Assembly: GCA_037447605.1 (NCBI GenBank)
Contig: CM074804.1
Span: 419,978 to 483,977 of the forward strand
DNA: 64,000 bases
DNA from: Zygnema circumcarinatum
Lineage: Eukaryota; Streptophyta; Zygnematophyceae; Zygnematales; Zygnemataceae
Direction of reading: 5' to 3'
The notes beneath the pieces were generated by a model. It was not told where the DNA came from. It saw only the letters and a program-made list of their open reading frames with translations, and ran no database searches. The translations under genes and the position numbers were made by a program. Shown piece by piece: positions 1-11,149 of this stretch (position 1 is its first letter; each line of letters opens with the position of its first letter).

Positions 1-80
1 AGGGAGGGAGGGAGAGAGGGAAGGGGAGGGAGGGAGGGAGGGAGGGAAGGGGAGGGAGGGAGGGGAGAGAAGGGGAGGGA
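1..80. repeat. (GGGA)n purine microsatellite
   Basis: Irregular GGGA/GGGAGA repeats run from the left edge. The true extent to the left is outside the window. Confidence 0.9.
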
Positions 81-818
81 AACCAAGCAGCAGTAAGAAT
101 CTGTATTAATGCGTGACGTGACTCGTCAGGCAGGTTGCCTTGGGTAGGAGCGCCATTCCATGTCACCGACCCAAGCATCCATGGGTTCATTCGCTCGCAT
201 GGCATGCATGCATTTGCAGTCTCATGGAATTGGAGGACGACCTTCCAAGTAATGGATGCGCTGCGCTCGTGTGATGTCATGTCATGGCGGTCTTATTTCA
301 TCCATCATCATCAACAAGTGTTTCGCAATTCCCACGCCCACGTGAATGCCAAAGAAAGAAAGAAAGTCAAAGCAGATGACTCAACCCACTTCTTTCTTGT
401 CCTCCGCATCACACGCCCAAATGTGGCCAGCCTATCAGACGCGCCATTTGACACCAACTTCTAATCCTGCGACCCCTGCTGCTCCCTGCAGGAGCTCGGT
501 TCAACCTTTCCTTACACCCGGCTATGAGTTCCACAATTTTACATCCACCTACCAAGTAGACCCCGCTCTGCTGGAGCCAGCCCTTCCGAGGTTCAAGATC
601 AATAATACATGTCAATCATTCATAGGCCCTACAGATTTTACGTTTCCTAAAGCCTTAAAGAACATCGAGTACCCATTCACTGCTACCATACCCCCCCCCC
701 CCCCTCCCTCTCCCAACCCCTCTTCCGAACCCCTCTTCTCGCTACACCCCTCTCCCTCTCCCTCTCCCTCTCCCTCTATACCTTTCCCTCTCCCTCCCCG
801 TAGGAGACCAGACTTGGC
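81..818. other. Intergenic / 3' flank, no gene seen
   Basis: No convincing exon was found. The stretch ends in a pyrimidine tract (poly-C at about 692-705, CCCTCT repeats at about 745-800) that lies immediately 3' of the minus-strand gene ending at 819. The short open frames here have low-complexity products and no splice context. Confidence 0.6.
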
Positions 819-2327
819 TCATCCGCTGAACAATCGAGTGAAAAAATTTCCTCGAGTTTTCGCATCCTCAGCGCATGCCACGTGTGCATAGCGGCCACCT
901 CCGTCCTTTTGTCGCGGAGCGTTGGACGTGTCCTTCTTGCAGTACTTGCAGGTCTTGTCCACCCACCCGCTCTCCACATAGTCTCCCTCCACTGCATGCA
1001 GCAACGGGGTCAATAGGGCAAACAATAAACAATATCAGATAGAGAGAGAGGAGGAAGGGAGAGAGACAGAGAGCGAGAGAGAGGGACAAAGTGAGTGAGA
1101 GAGAGAGTGGGGGGGGAGAGAGAAGAGAAAGTGGCTCAGACAGAGAACCCCAAGGAGATGGGAGAGGGAGCATGAGCTTGTTGAAGGTAATAATGCGACC
1201 CCTTGCTTTACGGCATTACGAGTATTTCAAATCACTTAAGGTCGAATTCTACTTTTGTTAGTTGCCGTTTTCTTAAGAAAGCTGTTTTCTACTTGCAGCT
1301 GCAACTTACCGTCGATCCATTCCTTGAAGTAGCTCTTGTAGGTTCCTCCCACTTTCCTGCGCAAAGCGGCGTACTGCAGATAGGGAGAGGGAGAGAACAA
1401 ATGAGTTTCAAACCAAGGGATTTTAAGCCTAAAGAAAAAAGGGGGAAAGTAAATTTCTGAACTGCCGTCAAATGTTTACTTTTTTTGCAACATTAAGAAA
1501 ATGGTCTGCCAGCTACATTTTGACCCTTCATCCTTCTTCATTCCCCAGCACAGCTTGCAAATATAAATGATAAAATTCAAATACAATGCAGACATCTTAG
1601 TATATAGTTTACATTCAATCTCTGCAATCAAAACGATAAATGAGTACCTGCTCCCTCGACATCTTCTCTCCAGCATTTGTCATTTTCCGCGCATCCTCAA
1701 TCAATTGCCGATCTTCTTCAGATCGCACTGCAGTGAAATCGAGAGCATTTGTGATGCTGCAGGAACGAGAAAGAAATGTCAATTCAATGTTCGAAAAGAA
1801 GCACGAGCACTATATCATTAGCCAAGCAGTCATCAACTTGCTTACAATTTCACAACCCTAATTCTAAGAATCGCATCAAACCCAAAACCCAATTCACGCA
1901 TTCCTACCCGAAAACGAATTCCAGTTCAAACAGCTTCAACTTTTTCAAAAAGCTTCAGTCCTTGCACCATTGGCCCAAGGATTACAAATTCGACCAATTC
2001 CACTTCAGGAGGTTCCAGTTCCACATTTCAGATCGAGGCCCTCCAGTTGCAAGTTTCTCCATTTGGGTCAATTTAATTCCGTAGCTGTTATTAAAGGGGA
2101 GAGCCCGCCCCGCCTGACCTCGTAAAGAGGGACTCCTTTGGCGGCTCCTCCTCCTCCTTCTTTGCGGCGCAAATTGTCGCCAATTTGGGAAACCTCTTAT
2201 TCAAATGTGGGCGCACAGACCGAACGGATTTTAGTCCGGACATGGAACACGCACTGCTCGACTGCAGAGAGGCGGGCGACACGGACTGCTTGCAAAGGCC
2301 ACACGATGTCGGCAGTATGGCAGCCAT
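819..2327 (-). CDS. Plastid-targeted CxxC (zinc-ribbon-like) protein of unknown function
   Basis: Four exons join in phase to give 184 residues: 2327-2119, 1756-1648, 1373-1310 and 991-819 (stop). All three introns are GT-AG. The start MAAILPTSCGLCKQ lies at 2327. The first ~50 residues are rich in Ser, Ala and Arg and end near TICAAKK, a typical chloroplast transit peptide. The mature part has SLFTSITNALDF, a basic helix (REQYAALRRKVGGTYKSYF) and a C-terminal CKYCKKD...YAHVAC module that could bind zinc, ending FFTRLFSG. I recall uncharacterised plant proteins of this layout but cannot name the family, so no biochemical function is given. GA-rich DNA occupies the last intron at 1035-1130. 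The structure is well supported; the role is unknown. Confidence 0.8.
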
Positions 2328-4039
2328 GGCTGCTGCCTCTCTCTCTCCCTCCCTCACTCTCTCTCCCTTCCTCTCCCTCTCTCTTCCTCTTTCGCTTTCT
2401 CTCTCTCCCTTGCTTTCTCTCTCCCTCACTACCTCGATCTCTCTCTCTCTCTCTCCTTCTCTTTCTCTCGACCGCTCTACCTCGATCTCTCGCTTGCCCC
2501 GCCCGTTTTCTCACCCTCTCATTACTACCTCTCCTCTCCTCTCTCCCTCCCCCTCTCACTAGCTCCCTCCCTCCGTACGATGCAGGCGAGCCGCAGACGT
2601 GGGCCGCCCTCCGCCGTCCGTGGCACTTGCGGTGGATGGCCACAACGGCCGCGACGCGGCGACGCGTGCACCCCCCGCCGGGGAGCCGGCCACGTGCCAC
2701 GTCAGCACTACACAGCCAGCTCAGACGCCATGTCAGTATTGCACCGCCAGCTCAAACGCCACGTCACCATTAGGCACGTGAACATGTCGGTGCTACTTTT
2801 TGCCGCGTGGCACTGACTGGCTCATCAAACTCATTCTAGTCAAATTCAGACGACCAATTGATTCGTAAAGTCAGTCACTAAAAAAAGTCTGGTTATGACT
2901 AAAACTCGTCATACGTTTGGCTAAAATGGTATGGTTCATAAAGCTGGTTAGTCGGCTAAGATACGTGTGTCTAGAAGCACCCCCTGTGTCTGGCCCTCCA
3001 AAGTAAGGGAACCAATGAGAGAGCCACGTAAGACGTTATATACACACGACAGGATGAATGTGCCACGTAGGCATTAAGGGCACTCTCCAAAATCTTAATC
3101 CGACCGTGCTCGAAGAATACTGGGCCACGTGTGAAATATGTACACGTGGTGGGTTGCCATTGGAGATGCTTGAGCACAGTTTGCATTGGGAAGAGGCCCT
3201 CTCCTTCCACCCCTCTCTCCCCCTCCCCCTTCTCTCCCACTCCCTCTTCCCATCCCTCTCCTGCTCTTGGCCATTCGTCTCCCTCCCTCTCTTTCCAGCC
3301 TTCCCGAAGGCGCAAATAGACGCGCGGCCTAATACGACCTCACCCGTGCGTTTCTTTCCTTCGTTCTTTCTCCTTCAGTCGTAAGGGATCAGGATTTGAT
3401 TTTATGATTCGTTTTTGCAGATTCGAGATTTGCATTCCAAGCTGTGAGGTCGCTCGTAGGGTTACGGAGGAACCCTAAAAGTAACCTCAAAGTGATTTAG
3501 GGTTACAACAGAAATATTTGTTATTTTATTTATTTCACCTTTTCAGGTTTTCAGTCATTTTTTGCAGTTGCAACTTTCAAGGATGTATGATCTTTCCTGT
3601 TTCATTTCTGCACTCCCTCGTCGCTTCGATGCTCTTTGCCAACATCACCTCGAAAATAACACATTGACAACAGCCCTTCAATAGCAAAGCCGTGGCAACA
3701 TCATCTTAACAACATCTTCTCGGTGACATCATCTTGACTAGTTCATCTTCAAATTATCACATTGACAATGTTGCCTTCATCATCTTGACACATCACCTTA
3801 ACATCATCACCATGACATCGTCCTGACATCATCACCTTGACATTATTATTACCTTGACAACCCCACCTTCGCCTTTCAACTTTTGACATTTTTTCGGTGT
3901 TTCATTAATGCGTTTATATGCTGATCTACTTACATTTGGTCCTTTGTGCTTCCAGCATTCAGAAGACAAGGGGAATTTTCACCGAGATAGTTTCCTCCCC
4001 TTCCAAAACTTGAGCCTCTTCACTCCTCGCGCTCTCAGA
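2328..4039. other. Intergenic region between divergent genes, CT-rich tract and G-boxes
   Basis: This separates the minus-strand gene starting at 2327 from the plus-strand gene starting at 4040. It holds a CT-rich tract (2337-2570), CACGTG palindromes at 2691, 2775, 3126 and 3143, and telo-boxes at 3471-3478 (AACCCTAA) and 3497-3504 (reverse). A GTAAGG donor near 3382 and a TTCCAG acceptor ending at 3956 suggest a 5'-UTR intron of the downstream gene; this is inferred. No coding exon was recognised. Confidence 0.6.
3640..3870. repeat. Degenerate CATCATCTTGACA-type repeat
   Basis: Variants of CATC(A/C)TCTTGACA and ATCACCTTGACA recur about a dozen times with irregular spacing. The tract sits in the probable 5'-UTR intron of the gene starting at 4040. 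The unit is not exactly periodic. Confidence 0.6.
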
Positions 4040-5428
4040 ATGCTCTCTTGTCAGGTTCCCGCCGCCTATCAGACAATGTCACCTGGCACCTGTATAAGAA
4101 ACCCGGCCTCCTCCGTCTCCTATCAATCTTCGTCAGACCCTTTTCGCATAACTTCATGCAGGAAGCAGGCAGTCTCCATGCAACAGTCTTGTTATGCAGT
4201 TCAAAAGCATAGACAACAACGACTAGTGTCTCCGTTCACACCCGCGGAAAATTTCGGGCTTGAGCTTCGGGCAAAGTCGCAATCTGTGAGGTGGCAGCTT
4301 CATGGAAGCCGAGCTCCAAATGGAGTCCGAGTGGTAGCGGAGGATGAGACGAGTCTCGGGAAGGGTAGGGATTATTACTTGAAATATTTGTGTGCCTGCA
4401 ATTGTATGTTTAGGGTCATGCATTGACGCTCCATGTTTGTTTCAGTTCTACTTTATCGGTCAGATTCTGAACGGAGAAACTACCGTGTCTGTGTATTCAG
4501 TTGTGAACACAGTCGTTCGGACGGGGCGGGAGGGCCTCATAGCGGCAACCAAGCTTGTACCGGTAAGTTAAGTAGTTCCAGATAGAGTTTCTCAGAATTT
4601 GGAAGTTCGTAAAACAAAGTGCATTCCTTCGGAGTGAATAGACTAGGATTGTGGTAGAATGTGTCAGTAGTTACTAATTCTTCAAACACGTGAAGTCCTC
4701 TATCCGTCTCTGTTCTCACTCTCGCTCCCCCTCCTCCTCCTCGCCCCTGTGCGGCCCTCTCACTCCCTCTCCCCTTCTTGTGCCCCTCTCTCCTGCTCTG
4801 CCTCTCCGCCTTCGCCTTTCCCTCCTCTGTTCCTCTCTCTCATTCCTAACCCTCACTCTCTCTCCCTCCCTTCGGTACAGGAGTCGGTGCCGAGGCCTGT
4901 GGCAACAGCAGGCGTGGCCATAACTGGCGTTGTGCTGCTAACCCTTTTGTTGAAGACCATATTCAACACTCTCCTCACCTTAGTGGTAAGCCCCTCTCCA
5001 GAGCAGAGTACTTATGTTCTTCGCTCTCCATTGCATTCCTTATCCCTCCCTCGCTCCCCACTTCTACCTTTCCGTCGCGCTCCCCAGCTCTCCCGCAGCA
5101 GCGCCACTAAATTTAAGAGGTGACTTTTGAAGGATCGATCTGTAGTATGCTCTTCTTCCAACTAACAACTTTCTACCCCTTTTTTTAGTACTTGAAAACC
5201 TTATAATTATCTTGTTAATTAACTTTACAAAATGTGTCAAAAAAGCCTCTCAGATTTTAGGGTTTGGTTGACCGAATGTGATTGTAGGTGGTTGGAGGTC
5301 TCGGGTATGGCGCCTTTATCTACTTGACTCGCTCAGATGATGATGGGGGAAGAGGGGGATCTGGGAAGGGGGAGCCTTCCAGCGATCCCTTAGACGAAGC
5401 GCGGAGGATTATGGACAAGTATAAATAA
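4040..5428 (+). CDS. Chloroplast membrane protein of unknown function
   Basis: Exons 4040-4364, 4414-4562, 4881-4985 and 5288-5428 keep one frame (239 residues, stop TAA at 5426). The N-terminal ~100 residues are Ser/Gln/Arg-rich without acidic runs and read as a transit peptide. Next come FYFIGQILNGETTVSVYSVV, a conserved-looking stretch, then a hydrophobic span from VATAGVAITG through LGYGAFIYLT (one or two membrane segments), and an acidic/Gly tail ending ARRIMDKYK. The first ATG after the presumed 5'-UTR intron is at 4040. The first intron is only 49 nt (4365-4413). The stronger-looking acceptor at 4445 breaks the frame, so this junction is the weak point. A thylakoid or envelope location is inferred. 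I do not recognise the family. Confidence 0.65.
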
Positions 5429-6566
5429 AGGGTCACACGTGACGGAAACAGTTGAACGGAACTGCAACGGTAACGATTTCACATCCGTTCAAAAAGCAGG
5501 GTTTTGGTTTTTAGCACGGAATGCGAGCAGCTTCTTGATTGCTGAGTAGTGCAGGGATGTGGAATGTGGAGCTTTGGGCTTTTGGTTTTGAACTTGTAGG
5601 TTTTGTAGGAGTTTTGCAACTCCTTACAGTGAAAACGGGCACTCTTATTTGACTTAATCAGACTCGACTTAGTCAGACCTGACTTAATTAAGGGGAGTTC
5701 TGAGAGTGCCTTTTTTATGTATATTTTGTTGTAATGTTGTTTCAGTTTTTTATCGTACATTTGTTTCCTTTTACATTTTTCCAGTTGTAAAAAACTACTT
5801 TTTTTTGGCAGTTAGTGTTTGTCGTAGTTGGAGTTTGAAGGGGGATGTGGCATTGACTTCACGATGGCGATGCCGTCAAATGTACATGTCCGCTCATCGC
5901 CCTTGTCCCCTTCATCTCCCTCACCCTGTCCTCCCTCGTCCTCTTCTCCCCCTCCCCCTTCCCCCCCACCTCTCACCCGCCACTCCCTCCGCCCCCTCGC
6001 CTTCCCTCCCCTCTCACGATGACAGTACTCGAGCACCATCACTAAAAATGCGTTGTATGGAACTTTGTTTAAGTTATGGTACAAGCCATACAGCATAGTT
6101 GGGGCGAGCTATCCACATGTTCCGCTGCTTGTGCCGTCTAAAGAACACAGCCTGTGCGGGGAAAGGGGAGGGAGGGTGGCGGGGGAAGTGAAGGGGGAGG
6201 GAGGATGAGGGGCGGGACGAGGAGAAAAGCAGGATGGAGAGGAGGGTTAAGGTCCGGATGGAGACAGAGCTATATGAATGGAGTGGGAGAGGGAGAGGGG
6301 GGAGGAGAGGGAGGGAGAGGGAGGGCAACGGGTGTTGATCACATCATATACAAAGTCCTAATCTGTTGTTTCCAGCTACTGAAAACAAACTGAAGGCGGA
6401 ATGGGCTTCCATGGCATCTACTCCGTTCAGTCCGAAACAAGTTCCTGAACGGGGCGCTGCTTCCAATTAGAGCTGTTCTTGCGACTTCTGAGTAGGCTAA
6501 GCTCCGCTGCTTAGCCCCTCCTCCGCTGTACACATCGTCCCTCTGGCGATTATTCATGTTCTTTGT
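5429..6566. other. Intergenic (convergent genes), low-complexity DNA
   Basis: Contains the 3' flanks of two convergent genes, a CT-rich tract (5905-6018), a GA/GGGA-rich tract (6160-6330) and one copy of the dispersed repeat at about 5841-5891. No exon was supported. Confidence 0.6.
5841..5891 (-). repeat. Dispersed repeat family, copy A
   Basis: The 26-bp core at 5849-5874 begins GGCATTGA and ends GGCGATGCC. It matches, with few differences, the cores at 25762-25787, 38798-38823 and 44303-44328. It is followed by GTCAAATGTACATGT, also shared with the other copies. The core ends are complementary (GGCAT/ATGCC). Confidence 0.8.
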
Positions 6567-7641
6567 TCAATTTTCCGTGATTCTCTCCGTTCTTTCCGTT
6601 CCGTCCCATTTTAACCTCCTTAGAGGCCGTCCACTCCGACTGCTGGTCCGTTTCACGCCTCCATTTCGTTCCGTGCCTTCATTTCCGTTGGTTGCTCCCT
6701 CCTCCTGCTGATCAGCCAGCTCTCTCACTCGGGCGAGAACTCGGTCCGGAATGGAGAAGGCGGTTTTGTGCTTCTTTGCTGAACTCTGAACTCCAAAAAC
6801 CAGAAACCCAAGAGCCGAAAACCAGAAACCCAAACCCAATATCCTCAGCCGCATCATCAAACCCTAACAACAAAAATGCCAAAAAAGTAATCAAAAACGA
6901 AAAAAACAAGCGTCCTTCTTTTCCAGTCCACGCTTCGAATGTGGAGCCAAGAAGGAACCCCAAACTGTGGAACCCTACAATCCCTGAACCCCAATGACCC
7001 TGCTTTCCCTCAAAACATAAAAAAAAAAAAAAAAAAAAAAGAAAGAGGTCCGCATTTCAGTTGTCACCCCATCTCACCCCTTTCCCGGTCCGCTGAGCGG
7101 AGAGCCGGCTCGCCCGGAGGAGATTCCGCCACTTGTCCTGTCACGTCATATCACTTCACTACCACAATCACATACAGAACTTGGATAGAGGACACCCACA
7201 CAAACCCTGACGCCCTCAACCCTAAACACTTAGGAGACATACCTAACCCTAATCCTCCCTAAACTTGAAACAAAACCTAACACATCCTCAACCGTACCAC
7301 CCAAAACCAACCCTAGCTGACCCTGACCCCTAATCCCTTCCTTTTTCAGAGTCTCCAGAGCTCTCAGCACAACTGACCTTAAGGTCGACCGCGGTTCGAT
7401 ATCCGATGGACGAAAAACCGAGTTTCTTGATTTCCGCCCACTTCCCCCCCCCACACTGAGCCACTCCCTCTATGAGAGTGACTACCTCCCCGAGAGTCCA
7501 AGAACGGTGGTGCTTTCGGCGGAGGCTTCCGGAAGCTGTGAGCTCCTCCTCCTCCCTCTCCTCCGAGGAGCTGCGGGAGAGCTCTCTCCCACGGCGGGAG
7601 AGGGTTCGATCTCGGGCTGGGGAGACTGCATGGCACTGCAT
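6567..7641 (-). CDS. TRF-like single-Myb (telobox-type) DNA-binding protein
   Basis: Exons 7641-7378, 7137-7078 and 6785-6567 (stop) give 180 residues in phase. Residues ~40-100 form one Myb/SANT repeat: RRKHHRSWTLGEVV...KWAEIKKLGF, then RTAVDLK joined across the first intron to DKWRNLLRAS. The VDLKDKWRN motif marks the telobox Myb class (TRF, TRF-like and related plant proteins), which bind duplex TTTAGGG-type DNA. After it comes FSIPDRVLARVRELADQQ, also typical of plant TRF-like proteins. The N-terminus is short and basic. Known relatives are often much longer, so an upstream exon could be missing. The last exon ends in a Thr/Arg/Glu-rich tail of lower certainty. It would act in the nucleus at telomeres or telo-box promoters, by family inference. 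Confidence 0.8.
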
Positions 7642-9483
7642 GGGAAGGAGAGAAGCGAACGGGAGGGCGGAGGAGGGAGGCGAGGGGGAGGGGGGAGGAG
7701 AGAGAAAGGGGCGGAGGGGGCAGGGATAGGAGGAACATGAAGAGAGGAGGGGGGTGACAGAGAGATAGAAGAGAGAGGGGATCGGGAGAGGAATCGGAAA
7801 AATAGATAAAAGGAAAAAAAGGGAAAAGGGGCAGAGACAGAGAGGACAGAAATCAATGGAAAAAGATGGAACGTAATCTGAAATCTCAATTAAGATTTGA
7901 AAATTTACACAGCTCTAAAACCAAAGACACCCCCCAAAAAAACCAAAAAGCAAATCTCAAGTACTCCCCACTTCCCATTCCCACAGACCCATCTCGAAAT
8001 CCTACCAAATTCTGAGTGAAACAAAACTTAAACCATATGAAAAATATAATATAACAAATAAAGATTCCGATTCTTAATTCATTGCATATTTCATTTTCGA
8101 CAAGCCAGTTTGACTCATGTTTGACTCGTACCGTGATTCTATGCTCCGTTCCGTTCAACCGTTTAGCGCCAGGTGACGCCCCCAAACCCTTCTCCCGGCG
8201 CGCCCGGGCGGCTCTCTGAGCCATCTTGACTAGCTTGACCGCCCTTGACTTCCGCGGAAAACTTCGACCATTCTGTTTGTACCACGTGGCAGTCCCTGAT
8301 TGGACCTCACCGAACCGATGGTGCTCTTTCGAATGTACAAAGTGATTCTCGAGCTCCTGCTCACCACCCTCAACGACCAGAAGGAAGGGAGGGAGAGAAT
8401 GGAGATAGGGAGAATGGAAGAGATAGGGAGAAGTGAAGAGATGAGGAAATGGAAAGGCATGAAGAGGGCAGAGATGGGAGGAGGAAAAGGGAAAAAAAGA
8501 AAGACAGTGTGGTGTGTTTTTTTTTAAAGCGCTCTTGGTTTCAAGAGCCTTAATAGTATTTGAAAATTAGAAATATGAGGGTTTTCATGCCTGTAGATTG
8601 CTCAGGCTACACTTCAAACACTCACCATAATGGCTGCCGTCTTCTGTCTCCCTCCCTCCTCCTCATTCTCCTCCTTTCCCCGAACAATTGTTTCCCTGCC
8701 TGTCCCTGGGCTAGTCATAGCCCCCTTTCTCACTCCCTCGCTTCTCTCTCCATCCTCTCCGAGTAAAGAGAGACTCTTCCCACTCTCTCCTCTACTTTCA
8801 CATGCCCATAGTGTATCCTCCTTTGTCACAACCTCCAACCCTTGATGCCTCTCTTCGTGCGCAAAATCCTCCTCTCCTCTTCCTCCTTCCTCCTCTCGCC
8901 CTTCGTCCTCTCTCTTTGCCCCCACCCTCTCGTCACCTTGATCTACCCCTCTACTCACTCCACCCTCGTCCGCCTCTCCCACCCACCGTCCTTCCCATCC
9001 CTCACAAGGCTCCATACTTTCTCCTCTCTCTTTTCCCTCTCCCTCTCTCTCCGCTCCCGCTCCCCCTCCTCTCTCTCGTCCCACTTTTTCTCTCTCCTCT
9101 CCCTCTCCAACTCTCCCCTTCAACCTCTCGGGCTCAGCCTCCGTCGCTTCCGCCCCTCTCATCATTCCCCCCTCCGCCGGCCCCCCTCCTCTCCCTATCG
9201 TCTCTCTCGCCTCCCCTCCTCTTCCTCTCCGAGACCCCATCTTCCCCCACCACGTCATCACCTCCCCACCAATCACGGCATGCCTAGCTCTCAAGCTGCC
9301 TAAATTATTTATACACCTTGAAGCCGACAAAGGGAGTAACGACTTCTCAGAGTCTTCCGGAAGGCCATTTATCGATTTTAGCAATTGGATTCCCAACTCA
9401 TCGCCCCACTTCAACTCTCTTCTTCTCTCCCTCTCACTCCCCCACACACCCCTGTCACGACTACGCTCCCTTTTCCTTCCTAC
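7642..9483. other. Intergenic / unresolved 3' part of the minus-strand gene, low-complexity DNA
   Basis: GA-rich DNA at 7655-7850 and a long CT-rich tract at 8640-9290 dominate. On the minus strand 9305-9400 looks exon-like (LKSINGLPEDSEKSLLPLSA) and may be a further exon of the gene whose clear exons end at 9484, but no acceptor with a polypyrimidine tract is visible. A CACGTG lies at 8283. Confidence 0.45.
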
Positions 9484-11053
9484 CTCTGCTGTGGACCCCG
9501 CCAGAAGTGCCAACTGTCCCTCTCCCCCTCTTCCTTCTAGAAGCCTTCTTCGGCAGACCTCGACTTGCTGCAGTAAAGAGTCCAACACCTGTCACAGCAC
9601 CATAGGTGCAAAAAAAAGTGATGTGTCAGCAGCCTGCGTTTCTATGTTGAGTAAAGTTACGGTTAAGGTGTCTCTGCGAGCGCTCCCACTGCGTGACACC
9701 TGTCACGAGGCATTATGATTAGTCCGCCAGGTATCGCACCTGCGCGTGCGTCAACAGCTTCCGCCGTTCACCTTCCATGTCGCCCTTCATCTCATCTGTA
9801 AACCAACAAAAGCCCCCACCCCAACCCTCAGTCCTCCAAACCCCCAAAAGGACATTCACAAAGGAAAGACAAGGGAGGGAGGAAGGGCGGGAGGGAGGAG
9901 GGAGGGAGGGAAACGGTGCCATACTCATCAGCGATCCTATGAAACATGAGAACATGTTATTGAACCCAGTAACGGAACACTACATGGTCAAGCAAGATCA
10001 AGTATGGTCAAATAAGGTCAAGCAGAGTTAGCACTGTAGGCAGCGCCCTAGCAACCTCCAAACTACCACTTTTGAAACTGCCACTCGCATTCATGCAACA
10101 ACCTCATGCAGAGTATTTCATAACACACATTCTCCATTGTGTAGAAGGCAACCACCAAAAACATATCTTAACTAACTGTTGCATCTTCCCTGTTCCATTT
10201 TGCTTTGTCTACAAAGTGCAGGTTTACTTTGAAGTTGAGATTCACCATTTTGAGCTTTTCGCCCTCCGTTTGCCTTTTCGTCGTTGGCTGAAACCGTGGC
10301 CACAATCCCTTCTTCTGAGCTTTTCCTTTCTGCCACCATGTTTCCAAAGTCTTCCACTTTAACACCGGAGACAATGCTCCCTGTATCGTCTGTTACATGA
10401 ATTGCCAGTTCCAACTGATGGGCTTCTTCTTCTGTACATACAACAAGGGTGCCATCATCCGCCACCTGGCACCAAACTCCACCTCCAAGTTAAACTTCAG
10501 TGGATGTGATAAGTAATCTCCTCTTTAAAAGCTCTGTGTACAAAAAAACACAGCCATGTATGTAATGCAGCGGATGACAGGTAGTGATGTAGCCACTGCA
10601 AGTGATGTTGCAGCACAGTGCTGCTACCTAGTGCAGACATGCATGCACTGGCGTATATTGTTGTAACACATACCCCCCTAATGACGTGACACATGCATGC
10701 ATTAATGTAGCATTTGGAACACATGATGTCACAATCATCAGTATGTTCTCAGTGATGCAACATGCACATGTGTGATGTACTACATGCATACACTACATAA
10801 CATGCATCTCGATGTGGCACATGGATGTGGCACATGCATGTGGCGATGTAGCACATGCATTTTGTGATGTAACACATGCATGGAGTGATACAACACACAC
10901 ATGCATGAATGTAAAGCGTCTCACCTTGACAAGCGCATAGAGCTGCTGAGCGCTGCTGCAGGGGGGTCCTTTCCCCCCATCATCCTCCGAAGGCAGGACA
11001 TCGCAGAGGAGCCCCTCCTCTTTCAACTTTCGCCAGCCGTCCATGGCCGCCAT
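9484..11053 (-). CDS. Unrecognised multi-exon protein (5' part; 3' end unresolved)
   Basis: Four in-phase exons are visible on the minus strand: 11053-10925, 10465-10246, 9795-9740 and 9567-9484 (163 residues so far), all with GT-AG borders. The start MAAMDGWRKLKEEGLL at 11053 follows a G-box-rich promoter. Exon 2 carries VADDGTLVVCTEEEAHQLEL then AIHVTDDTG, a compact folded-looking stretch. Exons 3-4 are charged and helical (EMKGDMEGERRKLLTHAQ, then QVEVCRRRLLEGRGGEGQ). The reading must continue past 9484 because exon 4 ends at a GTAGGA donor with no stop. I could not place the remaining exons in the CT-rich DNA below and do not recognise the family. An alternative donor for exon 2 lies a few bases downstream. 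Confidence 0.6.
10560..10915. repeat. CATGCA (RY-like) degenerate repeat in intron
   Basis: Intron 1 of the minus-strand gene holds about nine CATGCA cores in variants of GATGTAGCACATGCAT, most regular from 10800 to 10910. Confidence 0.65.
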
Positions 11054-11149
11054 AGGGACACCTGGCAGGCAGGCGGAGCAGCAGAGTTAGGGCAAACCCA
11101 CGCAACGACATGCGTGGCTGCAGCCACATACTCACATGCATCCTAGTCA

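Noticed and set aside
2197-2700. 167-codon minus-strand frame rich in Arg and Glu
   Set aside because: Reads through the CT-rich tract in the promoter; the supported exon starts at the ATG at 2327 in another frame.
4446-4562. Exon 2 of the plastid membrane protein starting at the acceptor after TTTGTTTCAG
   Set aside because: Breaks the frame with exon 1 (phase 1). The acceptor at 4413 keeps the frame, although the intron is short.
8614-9588. 324-codon minus-strand open frame
   Set aside because: Most of it is G/E/R-rich translation of CT-rich DNA. Only its first segment (9567-9484) is a supported exon, in a spliced gene.
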